Assembly (NCBI GenBank): GCA_030762175.1
Contig: JAUJEO010000019.1
Location: forward strand, 3,602,001 to 3,666,000
Source of the DNA: Metallyticus violacea
Taxonomy: Eukaryota > Arthropoda > Insecta > Mantodea > Metallyticidae
Reading direction: 5' to 3'
DNA length: 64,000 nt
In this document: positions 1 to 11,891 of the stretch, in pieces
How positions within the stretch are numbered: position 1 is the stretch's first letter
Layout of the letters: each line of letters begins with the position of its first letter
Made by a program: the position numbers and the translations under genes
Notes under the pieces: generated by a model
Told to the model about the DNA's origin: nothing
The model's database searches: none
Seen by the model: only the letters and a program-made list of their open reading frames with translations

Positions 1-2222
1 AGAAAACCAGTTAACTCAAATAAGAATGGAAAAAAAGTGATTCTAAGAAAGTTTCTAAGCTTCGAAAAAAATTTTTTTTCATTTCGAGATTCTTTGCGCA
101 TAATATGCTTTTCTGAGGCTATCAAACTAGTATAATGAAAGAGAACCAGTTATCTCAAATAAGAACGGAAAAAAGTGATTCAAACGACGTTTCCAAACTT
201 CGAAAAACAATTTTTTTCTTTTCGAGATTCTTTGCGCATAATATGCTTTACTGAGGCTATCAAACTAGTATAATGAAAGAGAACCATTTATCTCAAATAA
301 TAACGGGAAAAAAGTGATTCAAACGAAGTTTCCAAACTTCGAAAAAAAATTTTTTTCTTTTCGAGATTCTTTGCGCATAATATGCTCTTCTGATTCTATA
401 AAACAAGTATAATGAAAGAGAACCAGTTATCTCAAATAAGATCGGAAAAAAAGTGATTCTAACGAAGTTTCCAAACTTCGAAAAAAATTTTTTTTCTTTT
501 CGAGATTCTTTGCGCATAATATGCTTTACTGAGGCTATCAAACTAGCCTAATGAAAGAGAACCAGTTATCTCAAATAAGAACGGAAAAAAAGTGATTCTA
601 ACGAAGTTTCCAAACTTCAAAAAAAATTTTTTTTCTTTTCGAGATTCTTTGCGCATAAAATGCTTCTCTGAGGCTATCAAACTAGTATAATGAAAGAGAA
701 CCAGTTATCTCAAACAAGAACGGAAAAAAAGTGATATAAACGACGTTTCCAAACTTCGAAAAAAATTTTTCTTCTTTTCGAGATTCTTTGCGCATAATAT
801 GCTTTTCTGAGTCTATCAAACTAGTATAATGAAAGTGAACCAGTTATCTCAAATAAGAACGGAAAAAAGTGATTCAAACGACGTTTCCAAACTTCGAAAA
901 ATTTATTTTTTCTTTTCGAGATTTTTTGCGCATAATATGCTTTACTGAAGCTATCAAACTAGTATAATGAAAGAGAACCAGTTATCTCAAATAAGATCGG
1001 AAAAAAAGTGATTCTAACGAAGTTTCCAAACTTCGAAAAAAATTTTTCTTCTTTTCGAGATTCTTTGCGCATAATATTCTTCTCTGAGGCTATCAAACTA
1101 GTATAATGAAAGAGAACAAGTTATCTCAAACAAGAACGGAAAAAAAGTGATTAAAACGAAGTTTCCAAACTTCGAAAAAAATTTTTTTTCTTTTCGAGAT
1201 TCTTTGCGCATAATATGCTTTTCTGAGGCTATCAAACTGTATAATGAAAGAGAACTAGTTATCTCAAATAAGAACGGAAAAAAGTGATTCTAACGACGTT
1301 TCCAAACTTCGAAAAAAATTTTTCTTCTTTTCGAGATTCTTTGCGCATAATATGCTTCTCTGAGGCTATCAAACTAGTATAATGAAACAGAACAAGTTAT
1401 CTCAAACAAGAACGGAAAAAAAGTGATTCTAACGAAGTTTCCAAACTTCGAAAAAAATTTTTTTTCTTTTCGAGATTCTTTGCGCATAATATGCTTTTCT
1501 GAGGCTACCAAACTGTATAATGAAAGAGAACTAGTTATCTCAAATAAGAACAGAAAAAAGTGATTCTAACGAAGTTTCCAAACTTCGAAAAATTTTTTTT
1601 TTCTTTTCGAGATTTTTTGCGCATAATATGCTTTACTGAGGCTATCAAACTAGTATAATGAAAGAGAACCAGTTATCTCAAATAAGAACGGAAAAAAAGT
1701 GATTCTAACGAAGTTTCCAAACTTCGAAAAAAATTTTTCTTCTTTTCGAGATTCTTTGCGCATAATATTCTTCTCTGAGGCTATCAAACTAGTATAATGT
1801 AAGAGAACAAGTTATCTCAAACAAGAACGGAAAAAAAGTGATTCTAACGAAGTTTCCAAACTTCGAAAAAAATTTTTTTTCTTTTCGAGATTCTTTGCGC
1901 ATAATAAGCTTTTCTGAGGCTATCAAACTGTATAATGAAAGAGAACTAGTTATCTCAAATAAGAACGGAAAAAAGTGATTCTAACGACGTTTCAAAACTT
2001 CGAAAAAAATTTTTCTTCTTTTCGAGATTCTTTGCGCATAATATGCTTCTCTGAGGCTTTCAAACTAGTATAATGAAACAGAACAAGTTATCTCAAACAA
2101 GAACGGAAAAAAAGTGATTCTAACGACGTTTCCAAACTTCGAAAAAATTTTTTTTTCTTTTCGAGATTCTTTGCGCATAATATGCTTTTCTGAGGCTATC
2201 AAACTACTATAATGAAAGAGAA

Positions 2223-2236
2223 CCAGTTTTTTTCTC
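2223..2236 (+). repeat. J-type marker: T-run insertion in the monomer head (long form)
   Basis: CCAGTTTTTTTCTC replaces CCAGTTATCTC, a gain of 3 bases. It is linked to CGTTTCAGAACTTCG and CTTTTGGAGATTC in the same monomer. Further long copies start at 5827, 8322, 12063, 14281, 20376, 23699, 39347, 43918, 59825 and 61905. A short form (CCAGTTTTCTC) without the linked changes occurs in the same place in the series at 30076, 32009, 35611, about 48211, about 52773, 56507 and 63151. Confidence 0.85.
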
Positions 2237-2946
2237 AAATAAGAACGGAAAAAAGTGATTTAAACGACGTTTCAGAACTTCGAAAAAATTTTTTTTCTTT
2301 TGGAGATTCTTTGCGCATAATATGCTTTACTGAGGCTATCAAACTAGTATAATGAAAGAGAACCAGTTATCTCAAATAAGAACGGAAAAAAGTGATTCAA
2401 ACGACGTTTCCAAACTTCGAAAAAAATTTTTTTTCTTTTCGAGATTCTTTGCGCATAATATGCTTTACTGAGGCTATCAAACTAGTATAATGAAAGAGAA
2501 CCAGTTATCTCAAATAAGAACGGAAAAAAGTGATTTAAACGACGTTTCCAAACTTCGAAAAAAAATTTTTTTCTTTTCGAGATTCTTTGCGCATAATATG
2601 CTTTTCTGAGGCTATCAAACTAGTATAATGAAAGAGAACCAGTTATCTCAAATAAGAACGGAAAAAAGTGATTCAAACGACGTTTCCAAACTTGGAAAAA
2701 AATTTTTTTTCTTTTCGAGATTCTTTGCGCATAATATGCTTTACTGAGGCTATCAAACTAGTATAATGAAAGAGAACCAGTTATCTCAAATAAGAACGGA
2801 AAAAAAGTGATACAAACGAAGTTTCCAAACTTCAAAAAAAATTTTTTTTCTTTTCGACATTCTTTGCGCATAATATGCTTTTCTGAGGCTATCAAACTAG
2901 TATAATGAAAGAGAACCAGTTATCTCAAACAAGAACGGAAAAAAAG

Positions 2947-2972
2947 TGATTTTAAAGAAGTATACAAACATC
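2947..2972 (+). repeat. M-type marker: most divergent dyad region
   Basis: GTGATTTTAAAGAAG is followed by TATACAAACATCG, so the dyad is destroyed. The tail of the same monomer reads TCTGGGGCT. Copies near 2947, 6290, 8775, 12515, 14735 and 21105 have AAGTATAC. Copies near 24430, 24710, 25818, 33712, 40085, 46175, 50737, 54609 and 60555 have AAGTTTAC. Confidence 0.85.
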
Positions 2973-4689
2973 GAAAAAAAATTTTCTTCTTTTCGAGATT
3001 CTTTGCGCATAATATGCTTTTCTGGGGCTATCAAACTAGTATAATGAAAGAGAACCAGTTATCTCAAATAAGAAGGGAAAAAAAGTGATTCTAACGAAGT
3101 GTCCAAACTTCGAAAAAAAATTTTTTTCTTTTCGAGATTCTTTGCGCATAATATGCTTTACTGAGGCTATCAAACTAGTATAATGAAAGAGAACCAGTTA
3201 TCTCAAATAAGAACGGAAAAAAAGTGATTCAAACGAAGTTTCCAAACTTCGAAAAAAAATTGTTTTCTTTTCGAGATTCTTTGCGCATAATATGATTTTC
3301 TGAGGCTATCAAACTACTATAATGAAAGAGAACCAGTTATCTCAAATAAGAACGGAAAAAAGTGACACAAACGACGTTTCCAAACTTCGAAAAAAATTTT
3401 TTTTCTTTTCGAGATTCTTTGCGCATAATATGCTTTACTGAGGCTATCAAACTAGTATAATGAAAGAGAACCAGTTATCTCAAATAAGAACGGAAAAAAA
3501 GTGATTCTAACGAAGTTTCCAAACTTCGAAAAAATTTTTTTTCTTTTCGAGATTCTTTGCGCATAATATGCTTTTCTGAGGCTATCAAAGTAGTATAATG
3601 AAAGAGAACCAGTTATCTCAAATAAGAACGGAAAAAAAGTGATTCTAACGAACTTTCCAAACTTCGAAAAAAATTTTTTTTCTTTTCGAGATTCTTTGCG
3701 CATAATATGCTTTACTGATGCTATCAAACTAGTATAATGAAAGAGAACCAGTTATCTCAAATTAGAACGGAAAAAAAGTGATTCAAACGACGTTTCCAAA
3801 CTTCGAAAAAAATTTTTTTTCTTTTCGAGATTCTTTGCGCATAATATGCTTTACTGAGGCTATCAAACTAGTATAATGAAAGAGAACCAGTTATCTCAAA
3901 TAAGAACGGAAAAAAGTGATTGAAACGACGTTTCCAAACTTCGAAAAAATTTTTTTTTCTTTTCGAGATTCTTTGCGCATAATATGCTTTACTGAGGCTA
4001 TCAAACTAGTAATATGAAAGAGAACCAGTTATCTCAAATAAGAACGGAAAAAAAGTGATTCTAACGAAGTTTCCAAACTTCGAAAAAAATTTTTTTTCTT
4101 TTCGAGATTCTTTGCGCATAATATGCTTTTCTGAGGCTATCAAAGTAGTATAATAAAAGAGAACGAGTTATCTCAAATAAGAACCGAAAAAAATTATTCT
4201 AACGAATTTTCCAAACTTCGAAATACATTTTTTTTCTTTTCGAGATTCTTTGCGCATAATATGCTTTTCTGAGGCTATCAAACTAGTATAATGAAAGAGA
4301 ACCAGTTATCTCAAATAAGAAAGGAAAAAAAGTGATTCTAACGAAGTTTCCAAACTACGAAAAATTTTTTTTTCTTTTCGAGATTCTTTGCGCATAATAT
4401 GCTTTTCTGAGGCTATCAAACCAGTATAATGAAAGAGAACCAGTTAGCTCAAATAAGAACGGAAAAAAAGTGATTCTAACGAAGTTTCCAAACTTCAAAA
4501 AAAATTTTTTTTCTTTTCGAGATTCTTTGCGCATAAAATGCTTCTCTGAGGCTATCAAACTAGTATAATGAAAGAGAACCAGTTATCTCAAACAAGAACG
4601 GAAAAAAAGTGATTTAAACGAAGTTTCCAAACTTCGAAAAAAATTTTTCTTCTTTTCGAGATTCTTTGCGCATAATATGCTTTTCTGAG

Positions 4690-5116
4690 GCTATCAAACT
4701 AGTATAATGAAAGAGAACCAGTTATCTCAAATAAGAACGGAAAAAAGTGATTCAAACGACGTTTCCAAACTTCGAAAAACAATTTTTTTCTTTTCGAGAT
4801 TCTTTGCGCATAATATGCTTTACTGAGGCTATCAAACTAGTATAATGAAAGAGAACCATTTATCTCAAATAATAACGGGAAAAAAGTGATTCAAACGAAG
4901 TTTCCAAACTTCGAAAAAAATTTGTTTTCTTTTCGAGATTCTTTGCGCATAATATGCTCTTCTGAGGCTATAAAACAAGTATAATGAAAGAGAACCAGTT
5001 ATCTCAAATAAGATCGGAAAAAAAGTGATTCTAACGAAGTTTCCAAACTTCGAAAAAAATTTTTTTTCTTTTCGAGATTCTTTGCGCATAATATGCTTTA
5101 CTGAGGCTATCAAACT
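4690..5116 (+). repeat. Return of the 118-544 monomer order (4572-bp shift)
   Basis: The AAACAATTT monomer, the B monomer (ATAATAACGGG near 4869) and the C junction (AGCCTAATG at 5117) repeat what is at 118-545 with a shift of 4572 bp, about 33 monomers. The A monomer that precedes B elsewhere is missing. The preceding sequence comes from the end of the 4.7-kb block, so 4689/4690 is a recombination junction. Confidence 0.75.
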
Positions 5117-7611
5117 AGCCTAATGAAAGAGAACCAGTTATCTCAAATAAGAACGGAAAAAAAGTGATTCTAACGAAGTTTCCAAACTTCGAAAAAAATT
5201 TTTTTTCTTTTCGAGATTCTTTGCGCATAATATGCTTTTCTGAGGCTATCAAACCAGTATAATGAAAGAGAACCAGTTATCTCAAATAAAAACGGAAAAA
5301 AAGTGATTCTAACGAAGTTTCCAAACTTCAAAAAAAATTTTTCTTCTTTTCGAGATTCTTTGCGCATAATATTCTTCTCTGAGGCTATCAAACTAGTATA
5401 ATGAAAGAGAACAAGTTATCTCAAACAAGAACGGAAAAAAAGTGATTCTAACGAAGTTTCCAAACTTCGAAAAAAATTTTTTTTCTTTTCGAGATTCTTT
5501 GCGCATAATATGCTTTTCTGAGGCTATCAAACTGTTCAATGAAAGAGAACTAGTTATCTCAAATAAGAACGGAAAAAAGTGATTCTAACGACGTTTCCAA
5601 ACTTCGAAAAAAATTTTTCTTCTTTTCGAGATTCTTTGCGCATAATATGCTTCTCTGAGGCTATCAAACTAGTATAATGAAACAGAACAAGTTATCTCAA
5701 ACAAGAACGGAAAAAAAGTGATTCTAACGACGTTTCCAAACTTCGAAAAAAAATTTTTTTCTTTTCGAGATTCTTTGCGCATAATATGCTTTTCTGAGGC
5801 TATCAAACTACTATAATGAAAGAGAACCAGTTTTTTTCTCAAATAAGAACGGAAAAAAGTGATTTAAACGACGTTTCAGAACTTCGAAAAAATTTTTTTT
5901 CTTTTGGAGATTCTTTGCGCATAATATGCTTTACTGAGGCTATCAAACTAGTATAATGAAAGAGAACCAGTTATCTCAAATAAGAACGGAAAAAAGTGAT
6001 TCAAATGACGTTTCCAAACTTGGAAAAAATTTTTTTTTCTTTTCGAGATTCTCTGCCCATAATATGCTTTACTGAGGCTATCAAACTAGTATAATGAAAG
6101 AGAACCAGTTATCTCAAATAAGAACGGAAAAAAAGTGATACAAACGAAGTTTCCAAACTTCAAAAAAAATTTTTTTTCTTTTCGACATTCTTTGCGCATA
6201 ATATGCTTTTCTGAGGCTATCAAACTAGTATAATGAAAGAGAACCAGTTATCTCAAACAAGAACGGAAAAAAAGTGATTTTAAAGAAGTATACAAACATC
6301 GAAAAAAAATTTTCTTCTTTTCGAGATTCTTTGCGCATAATATGCTTTTCTGGGGCTATCAAACTAGTATAATGAAAGAGAACCAGTTATCTCAAATAAG
6401 AAGGGAAAAAAAGTGATTCTAACGAAGTGTCCAAACTTCGAAAAAAAATTTTTTTCTTTTCGAGATTCTTTGCGCATAATATGCTTTACTGAGGCTATCA
6501 AACTAGTATAATGAAAGAGAACCAGTTATCTCAAATAAGAACGAAAAAAAGTGATTCAAACGAAGTTTCCAAACTTCGAAAAAAAATTGTTTTCTTTTCG
6601 AGATTCTTTGCGCATAATATGATTTTCTGAGGCTATCAAACTACTATAATGAAAGAGAACCAGTTATCTCAAATAAGAACGGAAAAAAGTGACACAAACG
6701 ACGTTTCCAAACTTCGAAAAAAATTTTTTTTCTTTTCGAGATTCTTTGCGCATAATATGCTTTACTGAGGCTATCAAACTAGTATAATGAAAGAGAACCA
6801 GTTATGTCAAATAAGAACGGAAAAAAAGTGATTCTAACGAAGTTTCCAAACTTCGAAAAAATTTTTTTTCTTTTCGAGATTCTTTGCGCATAATATTCTT
6901 TTCTGAGGCTATCAAAGTAGTATAATGAAAGAGAACCAGTTATCTCAAATAAGAACGGAAAAAAAGTGATTCTAACGAAGTTTCCAAACTTCGAAAAAAA
7001 TTTTTTTTCTTTTCGAGATTCTTTGCGCATAATATGCTTTACTGATGCTATCAAACTAGTATAATGAAAGAGAACCAGTTATCTCAAATTAGAACGGAAA
7101 AAAAGTGATTCAAACGACGTTTCCAAACTTCGAAAAAAATTTTTTTTCTTTTCGAGATTCTTTGCGCATAATATGCTTTACTGAGGCTATCAAACTAGTA
7201 TAATGAAAGAGAACCAGTTATCTCAAATAAGAACGGAAAAAAGTGATTGAAACGACGTTTCCAAACTTCGAAAAAAATTTTTTTTCTTTTCGAGATTCTT
7301 TGCGCATAATATGCTTTACTGAGGCTATCAAACTAGTAATATGAAAGAGAACCAGTTATCTCAAATAAGAACGGAAAAAAAGTGATTCTAACGAAGTTTC
7401 CAAACTTCGAAAAACAATTTTTTTCTTTTCGAGATTCTTTGCGCATAATATGCTTTACTGAGGCTATCAAACTAGTATAATGAAAGAGAACCAGTTATCT
7501 CAAATAAGAACGGAAAAAAGTGATTGAAACGACGTTTCCAAACTTCGAAAAAAATTTTTTTTCTTTTCGAGATTCTTTGCGCATAATATGCTTTACTGAG
7601 GCTATCAAACT
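5117..7611 (+). repeat. 2495-bp higher-order unit, copy 1 (18 monomers)
   Basis: Its start, AGCCTAATG at 5117, recurs at 7612. J at 5827 recurs at 8322, and P-type and M-type monomers follow at the same shift. From 5827 to about 7330 it also parallels 2223-4008. Near 7410 the S monomer changes in mid-unit into the AAACAATTT form instead of continuing to T-U-A, which marks a junction. A C-type boundary then closes the unit. Confidence 0.8.
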
Positions 7612-10106
7612 AGCCTAATGAAAGAGAACCAGTTATCTCAAATAAGAACGGAAAAAAAGTGATTCTAACGAAGTTTCCAAACTTCGAAAAAAATTTTTTT
7701 TCTTTTCGAGATTCTTTGCGCATAATATGCTTTTCTGAGGCTATCAAACCAGTATAATGAAAGAGAACCAGTTATCTCAAATAAGAACGGAAAAAAAGTG
7801 ATTCTAACGAAGTTTCCAAACTTCAAAAAAAATTTTTCTTCTTTTCGAGATTCTTTGCGCATAATATTCTTCTCTGAGGCTATCAAACTAGTATAATGAA
7901 AGAGAACAAGTTATCTCAAACAAGAACGGAAAAAAAGTGATTCTAACGAAGTTTCCAAACTTCGAAAAAAATTTTTTCTCTTTTCGAGATTCTTTGCGCA
8001 TAATATGCTTTTCTGAGGTTATCAAACTGTACAATGAAAGAGAACTAGTTATCTCAAATAAGAACGGAAAAAAGTGATTCTAACGACGTTTCCAAACTTC
8101 GAAAAAAATTTTTCTTCTTTTCGAGATTCTTTGCGCATAATATGCTTCTCTGAGGCTATCAAACTAGTATAATGAAACAGAACAAGTTATCTCAAACAAG
8201 AACGGAAAAAAAGTGATTCTAACGACGTTTCCAAACTTCGAAAAAAAATTTTTTTCTTTTCGAGATTCTTTGCGCATAATATGCTTTTCTGAGGCAATCA
8301 AACTACTATAATGAAAGAGAACCAGTTTTTTTCTCAAATAAGAACAAAAAAAGTGATTTAAACGACGTTTCAGAACTTCGAAAAAATTTTTTTTCTTTTG
8401 GAGATTCTTTGCGCATAATATGCTTTACTGAGGCTATCAAACTAGTATAATGAAAGAGAACCAGTTATCTCAAATAAGAACGGAAAAAAGTGATTCAAAC
8501 GACGTTTCCAAACTTGGAAAAAATTTTTTTTTCTTTTCGAGATTCTTTGCCCATAATATGCTTTACTGAGGCTATCAAACTAGTATAATGAAAGAGAACC
8601 AGTTATCTCAAATAAGAACGGAAAAAAAGTGATACAAACGAAGTTTCCAAACTTCAAAAAAAATTTTTTTTCTTTTCGACATTCTTTGGGCATAATATGC
8701 TTTTCTGAGGCTATCAAACTAGTATAATGAAAGAGAACCAGTTATCTCAAACAAGAACGGAAAAAAAGTGATTTTAAAGAAGTATACAAACATCGAAAAA
8801 AAATTTTCTTCTTTTCGAGATTCTTTGCGCATAATATGCTTTTCTGGGGCTATCAAACTAGTATAATGAAAGAGAACCAGTTATCTCAAATAAGAAGGGA
8901 AAAAAAGTGATTCTAACGAAGTGTCCAAACTTCGAAAAAAAATTTTTTTCTTTTCGAGATTCTTTGCGCATAATATGCTTTACTGAGGCTATCAAACTAG
9001 TATAATGAAAGAGAACCAGTTATCTCAAATAAGAACGAAAAAAAGTGATTCAAACGAAGTTTCCAAACTTCGAAAAAAAATTGTTTTCTTTTCGAGATTC
9101 TTTGCGCATAATATGATTTTCTGAGGCTATCAAACTACTATAATGAAAGAGAACCAGTTATCTCAAATAAGAACGGAAAAAAGTGACACAAACGACGTTT
9201 CCAAACTTCGAAAAAAATTTTTTTTCTTTTCGAGATTCTTTGCGCATAATATGCTTTACTGAGGCTATCAAACTAGTATAATGAAAGAGAACCAGTTATC
9301 TCAAATAAGAACGGAAAAAAAGTGATTCTAACGAAGTTTCCAAACTTCGAAAAATTTTTTTTTCTTTTCGAGATTCTTTGCGCATAATATTCTTTTCTGA
9401 GGCTATCAAAGTAGTATAATGAAAGAGAACCAGTTATCTCAAATAAGAACGGAAAAAAAGTGATTCTAACGAAGTTTCCAAACTTCGAAAAAAATTTTTT
9501 TTCTTTTCGAGATTCTTTGCGCATAATATGCTTTACTGATGCTATCAAACTAGTATAATGAAAGAGAACCAGTTATCTCAAATTAGAACGGAAAAAAAGT
9601 GATTCAAACGACGTTTCCAAACTTCGAAAAAAATTTTTTTTCTTTTCGAGATTCTTTGCGCATAATATGCTTTACTGAGGCTATCAAACTAGTATAATGA
9701 AAGAGAACCAGTTATCTCAAATAAGAACGGAAAAAAGTGATTGAAACGACGTTTCCAAACTTCGAAAAAAATTTTTTTTCTTTTCGAGATTCTTTGCGCA
9801 TAATATGCTTTACTGAGGCTATCAAACTAGTAATATGAAAGAGAACCAGTTATCTCAAATAAGAACGGAAAAAAAGTGATTCTAACGAAGTTTCCAAACT
9901 TCGAAAAAAATTTTTTTTCTTTTCGAGATTCTTTGCGCATAATATGCTTTTCTGAGGCTATCAAAGTAGTATAATGAAAGAGAACCAGTTATCTCAAATA
10001 AGAACCGAAAAAAATTATTCTAACGAATTTTCCAAACTTCGAAATACATTTTTTTTCTTTTCGAGATTCTTTGCGCATAATATGCTTTTCTGAGGCTATC
10101 AAACTA
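7612..10106 (+). repeat. 2495-bp higher-order unit, copy 2
   Basis: It matches copy 1 at a shift of 2495 bp until about 9905, then runs into T-U-A instead of the copy-1 junction. The stretch 7612 to about 10380 is repeated again at 11353 to about 14120, with a shift of 3741-3742 bp (27 monomers). Shared private variants include GAGGCAATC just before J (8291 and the corresponding site before 12063) and TTTGGGCATAAT in the L monomer. Confidence 0.8.
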
Positions 10107-10561
10107 GTATAATGAAAGAGAACCAGTTATCTCAAATAAGAAAGGAAAAAAAGTGATTCTAACGAAGTTTCCAAACTACGAAAATTTTTTTTTTCTTTTC
10201 GAGATTCTTTGCGCATAATATGCTTTTCTGAGGCTATCAAACTAGTATAATGAAAGAAAACCAGTTAACTCAAATAAGAATGGAAAAAAAGTGATTCTAA
10301 GAAAGTTTCTAAGCTTCGAAAAAAATTTTTTTTCATTTCGAGATTCTTTGCGCATAATATGCTTTTCTGAGGCTATCAAACTAGTATAATGAAAGAGAAC
10401 CAGTTATCTCAAATAAGAACGGAAAAAAGTGATTCAAACGACGTTTCCAAACTTCGAAAAACAATTTTTTTCTTTTCGAGATTCTTTGCGCATAATATGC
10501 TTTACTGAGGCTATCAAACTAGTATAATGAAAGAGAACCATTTATCTCAAATAATAACGGG
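9829..10561 (+). repeat. Recurring cassette of monomer types S-T-U-A-B
   Basis: This is a clean instance of a fixed monomer order. S has AGTAATATG at 9829. T has AGAACCGAAAAAAATTATTC and GAAATACATT. U has AGAAAGGAA and AACTACGAAAA. A has GTTAACTC, AGAATGG and AAGCTT at 10311. A monomer with GAAAAACAATTT follows, and then B with ATAATAACGGG at 10551. The S-to-A distance is 482 bp here. It is 481-483 bp in eleven cassettes, whose AAGCTT positions are 10311, 14053, 16271, 18073, 37733, 41475, 42581, 49500, 54062, 57797 and 58766. B follows A by 240 bp in most cassettes before 43 kb. This is a higher-order-repeat module. Confidence 0.85.
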
Positions 10562-11267
10562 AAAAAAGTGATTCAAACGAAGTTTCCAAACTTCGAAAAA
10601 AAATTTTTTTCTTTTCGAGATTCTTTGCGCATAATATGCTCTTCTGATTCTATAAAACAAGTATAATGAAAGAGAACCAGTTATCTCAAATAAGATCGGA
10701 AAAAAAGTGATTCTAACGAAGTTTCCAAACTACGAAAATTTTTTTTTTCTTTTCGAGATTCTTTGCGCATAATATGCTTTTCTGAGGCTATCAAACTAGT
10801 ATAATGAAAGAAAACCAGTTAACTCAAATAAGAATGGAAAAAAAGTGATTCTAAGAAAGTTTCTAAGCTTCGAAAAAATTTTTTTTTCATTTCGAGATTC
10901 TTTGCGCATAATATGCTTTTCTGAGGCTATCAAACTAGTATAATGAAAGAGAACCAGTTATCTCAAATAAGAACGGAAAAAAGTGATTCAAACGACGTTT
11001 CCAAACTTCGAAAAACAATTTTTTTCTTTTCGAGATTCTTTGCGCATAATATGCTTTACTGAGGCTATCAAACTAGTATAATGAAAGAGAACCATTTATC
11101 TCAAATAATAACGGGAAAAAAGTGATTCAAACGAAGTTTCCAAACTTCGAAAAAAAATTTTTTTCTTTTCGAGATTCTTTGCGCATAATATGCTCTTCTG
11201 ATTCTATAAAACAAGTATAATGAAAGAGAACCAGTTATCTCAAATAAGATCGGAAAAAAAGTGATTC
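10160..11267 (+). repeat. 554-bp tandem duplication (4 monomers, two copies)
   Basis: U-A-(AAACAATTT)-B occurs twice in succession, with AAGCTT at 10311 and 10865 and ATAATAACGGG at 10551 and 11105. The junction lies between 10699 and 10731. There, a monomer that begins with the AAGATCGG form of the C-preceding unit ends with the AACTACGAAAA form of U. The second copy therefore starts inside a hybrid monomer. Confidence 0.85.
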
Positions 11268-11352
11268 TAACGAAGTTTCCAAACTTCGAAAAAAATTTTT
11301 TTTCTTTTCGAGATTCTTTGCGCATAATATGCTTTACTGAGGCTATCAAACT

Positions 11353-11891
11353 AGCCTAATGAAAGAGAACCAGTTATCTCAAATAAGAACGGAAAAAAAG
11401 TGATTCTAACGAAGTTTCCAAACTTCGAAAAAAATTTTTTTTCTTTTCGAGATTCTTTGGGCATAATATGCTTTTCTGAGGCTATCAAACCAGTATAATG
11501 AAAGAGAACCAGTTATCTCAAATAAGAACGGAAAAAAAGTGATTCTAACGAAGTTTCCAAACTTCAAAAAAAATTTTTCTTCTTTTCGAGATTCTTTGCG
11601 CATAATATTCTTCTCTGAGGCTATCAAACTAGTATAATGAAAGAGAACAAGTTATCTCAAACAAGAACGGAAAAAAAGTGATTCTAACGAAGTTTCCAAA
11701 CTTCGAAAAAAATTTTTTCTCTTTTCGAGATTCTTTGCGCATAATATGCTTTTCTGAGGCTATCAAACTGTACAATGAAAGAGAACTAGTTATCTCAAAT
11801 AAGAACGGAAAAAAGTGATTCTAACGACGTTTCCAAACTTCGAAAAAAATTTTTCTTCTTTTCGAGATTCTTTGCGCATAATATGCTTCTC
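11353..11891 (+). repeat. Lead-in of the third 2.5-kb-type unit
   Basis: It begins with AGCCTAATG at 11353 and matches 7612-8150, with D-like CCAGTATAATG, then ATATTCTTCTCTG, then ACTGTACAATG. The spelling TGTACAATG is shared with 8029 and has otherwise become TGTATAATG in most blocks. It continues directly into the 2218-bp tandem pair. Confidence 0.75.

Larger units (their letters stand above)
1..4689 (+). repeat. 4.7-kb block, first copy (partner 18017-22842)
   Basis: The order of monomer types and private variants matches 18017-22842. The offset is 18016 bp up to about 1560 and 18153 bp after that. Anchors are A at 57/18073, B at 297/18313, J at 2223/20376 and S at 4008/22161. The offset changes because this copy lacks one monomer near 1590, where a monomer with TTCTTC is fused to one with GAGATTTTTTGCGC. 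The left edge may continue beyond the window. The match ends at 4689, where this copy has GAGGCT and the partner has GAGTCT. Position 1906 has an AAGCTT created by a private base change that the partner lacks. Confidence 0.85.

Noticed and set aside
1906..1911. AAGCTT at 1906 as another A-type monomer
   Set aside because: The rest of this monomer is an ordinary type. The site comes from one base change (ATAATAAGC for ATAATATGC) that is absent from the partner copy near 20059.
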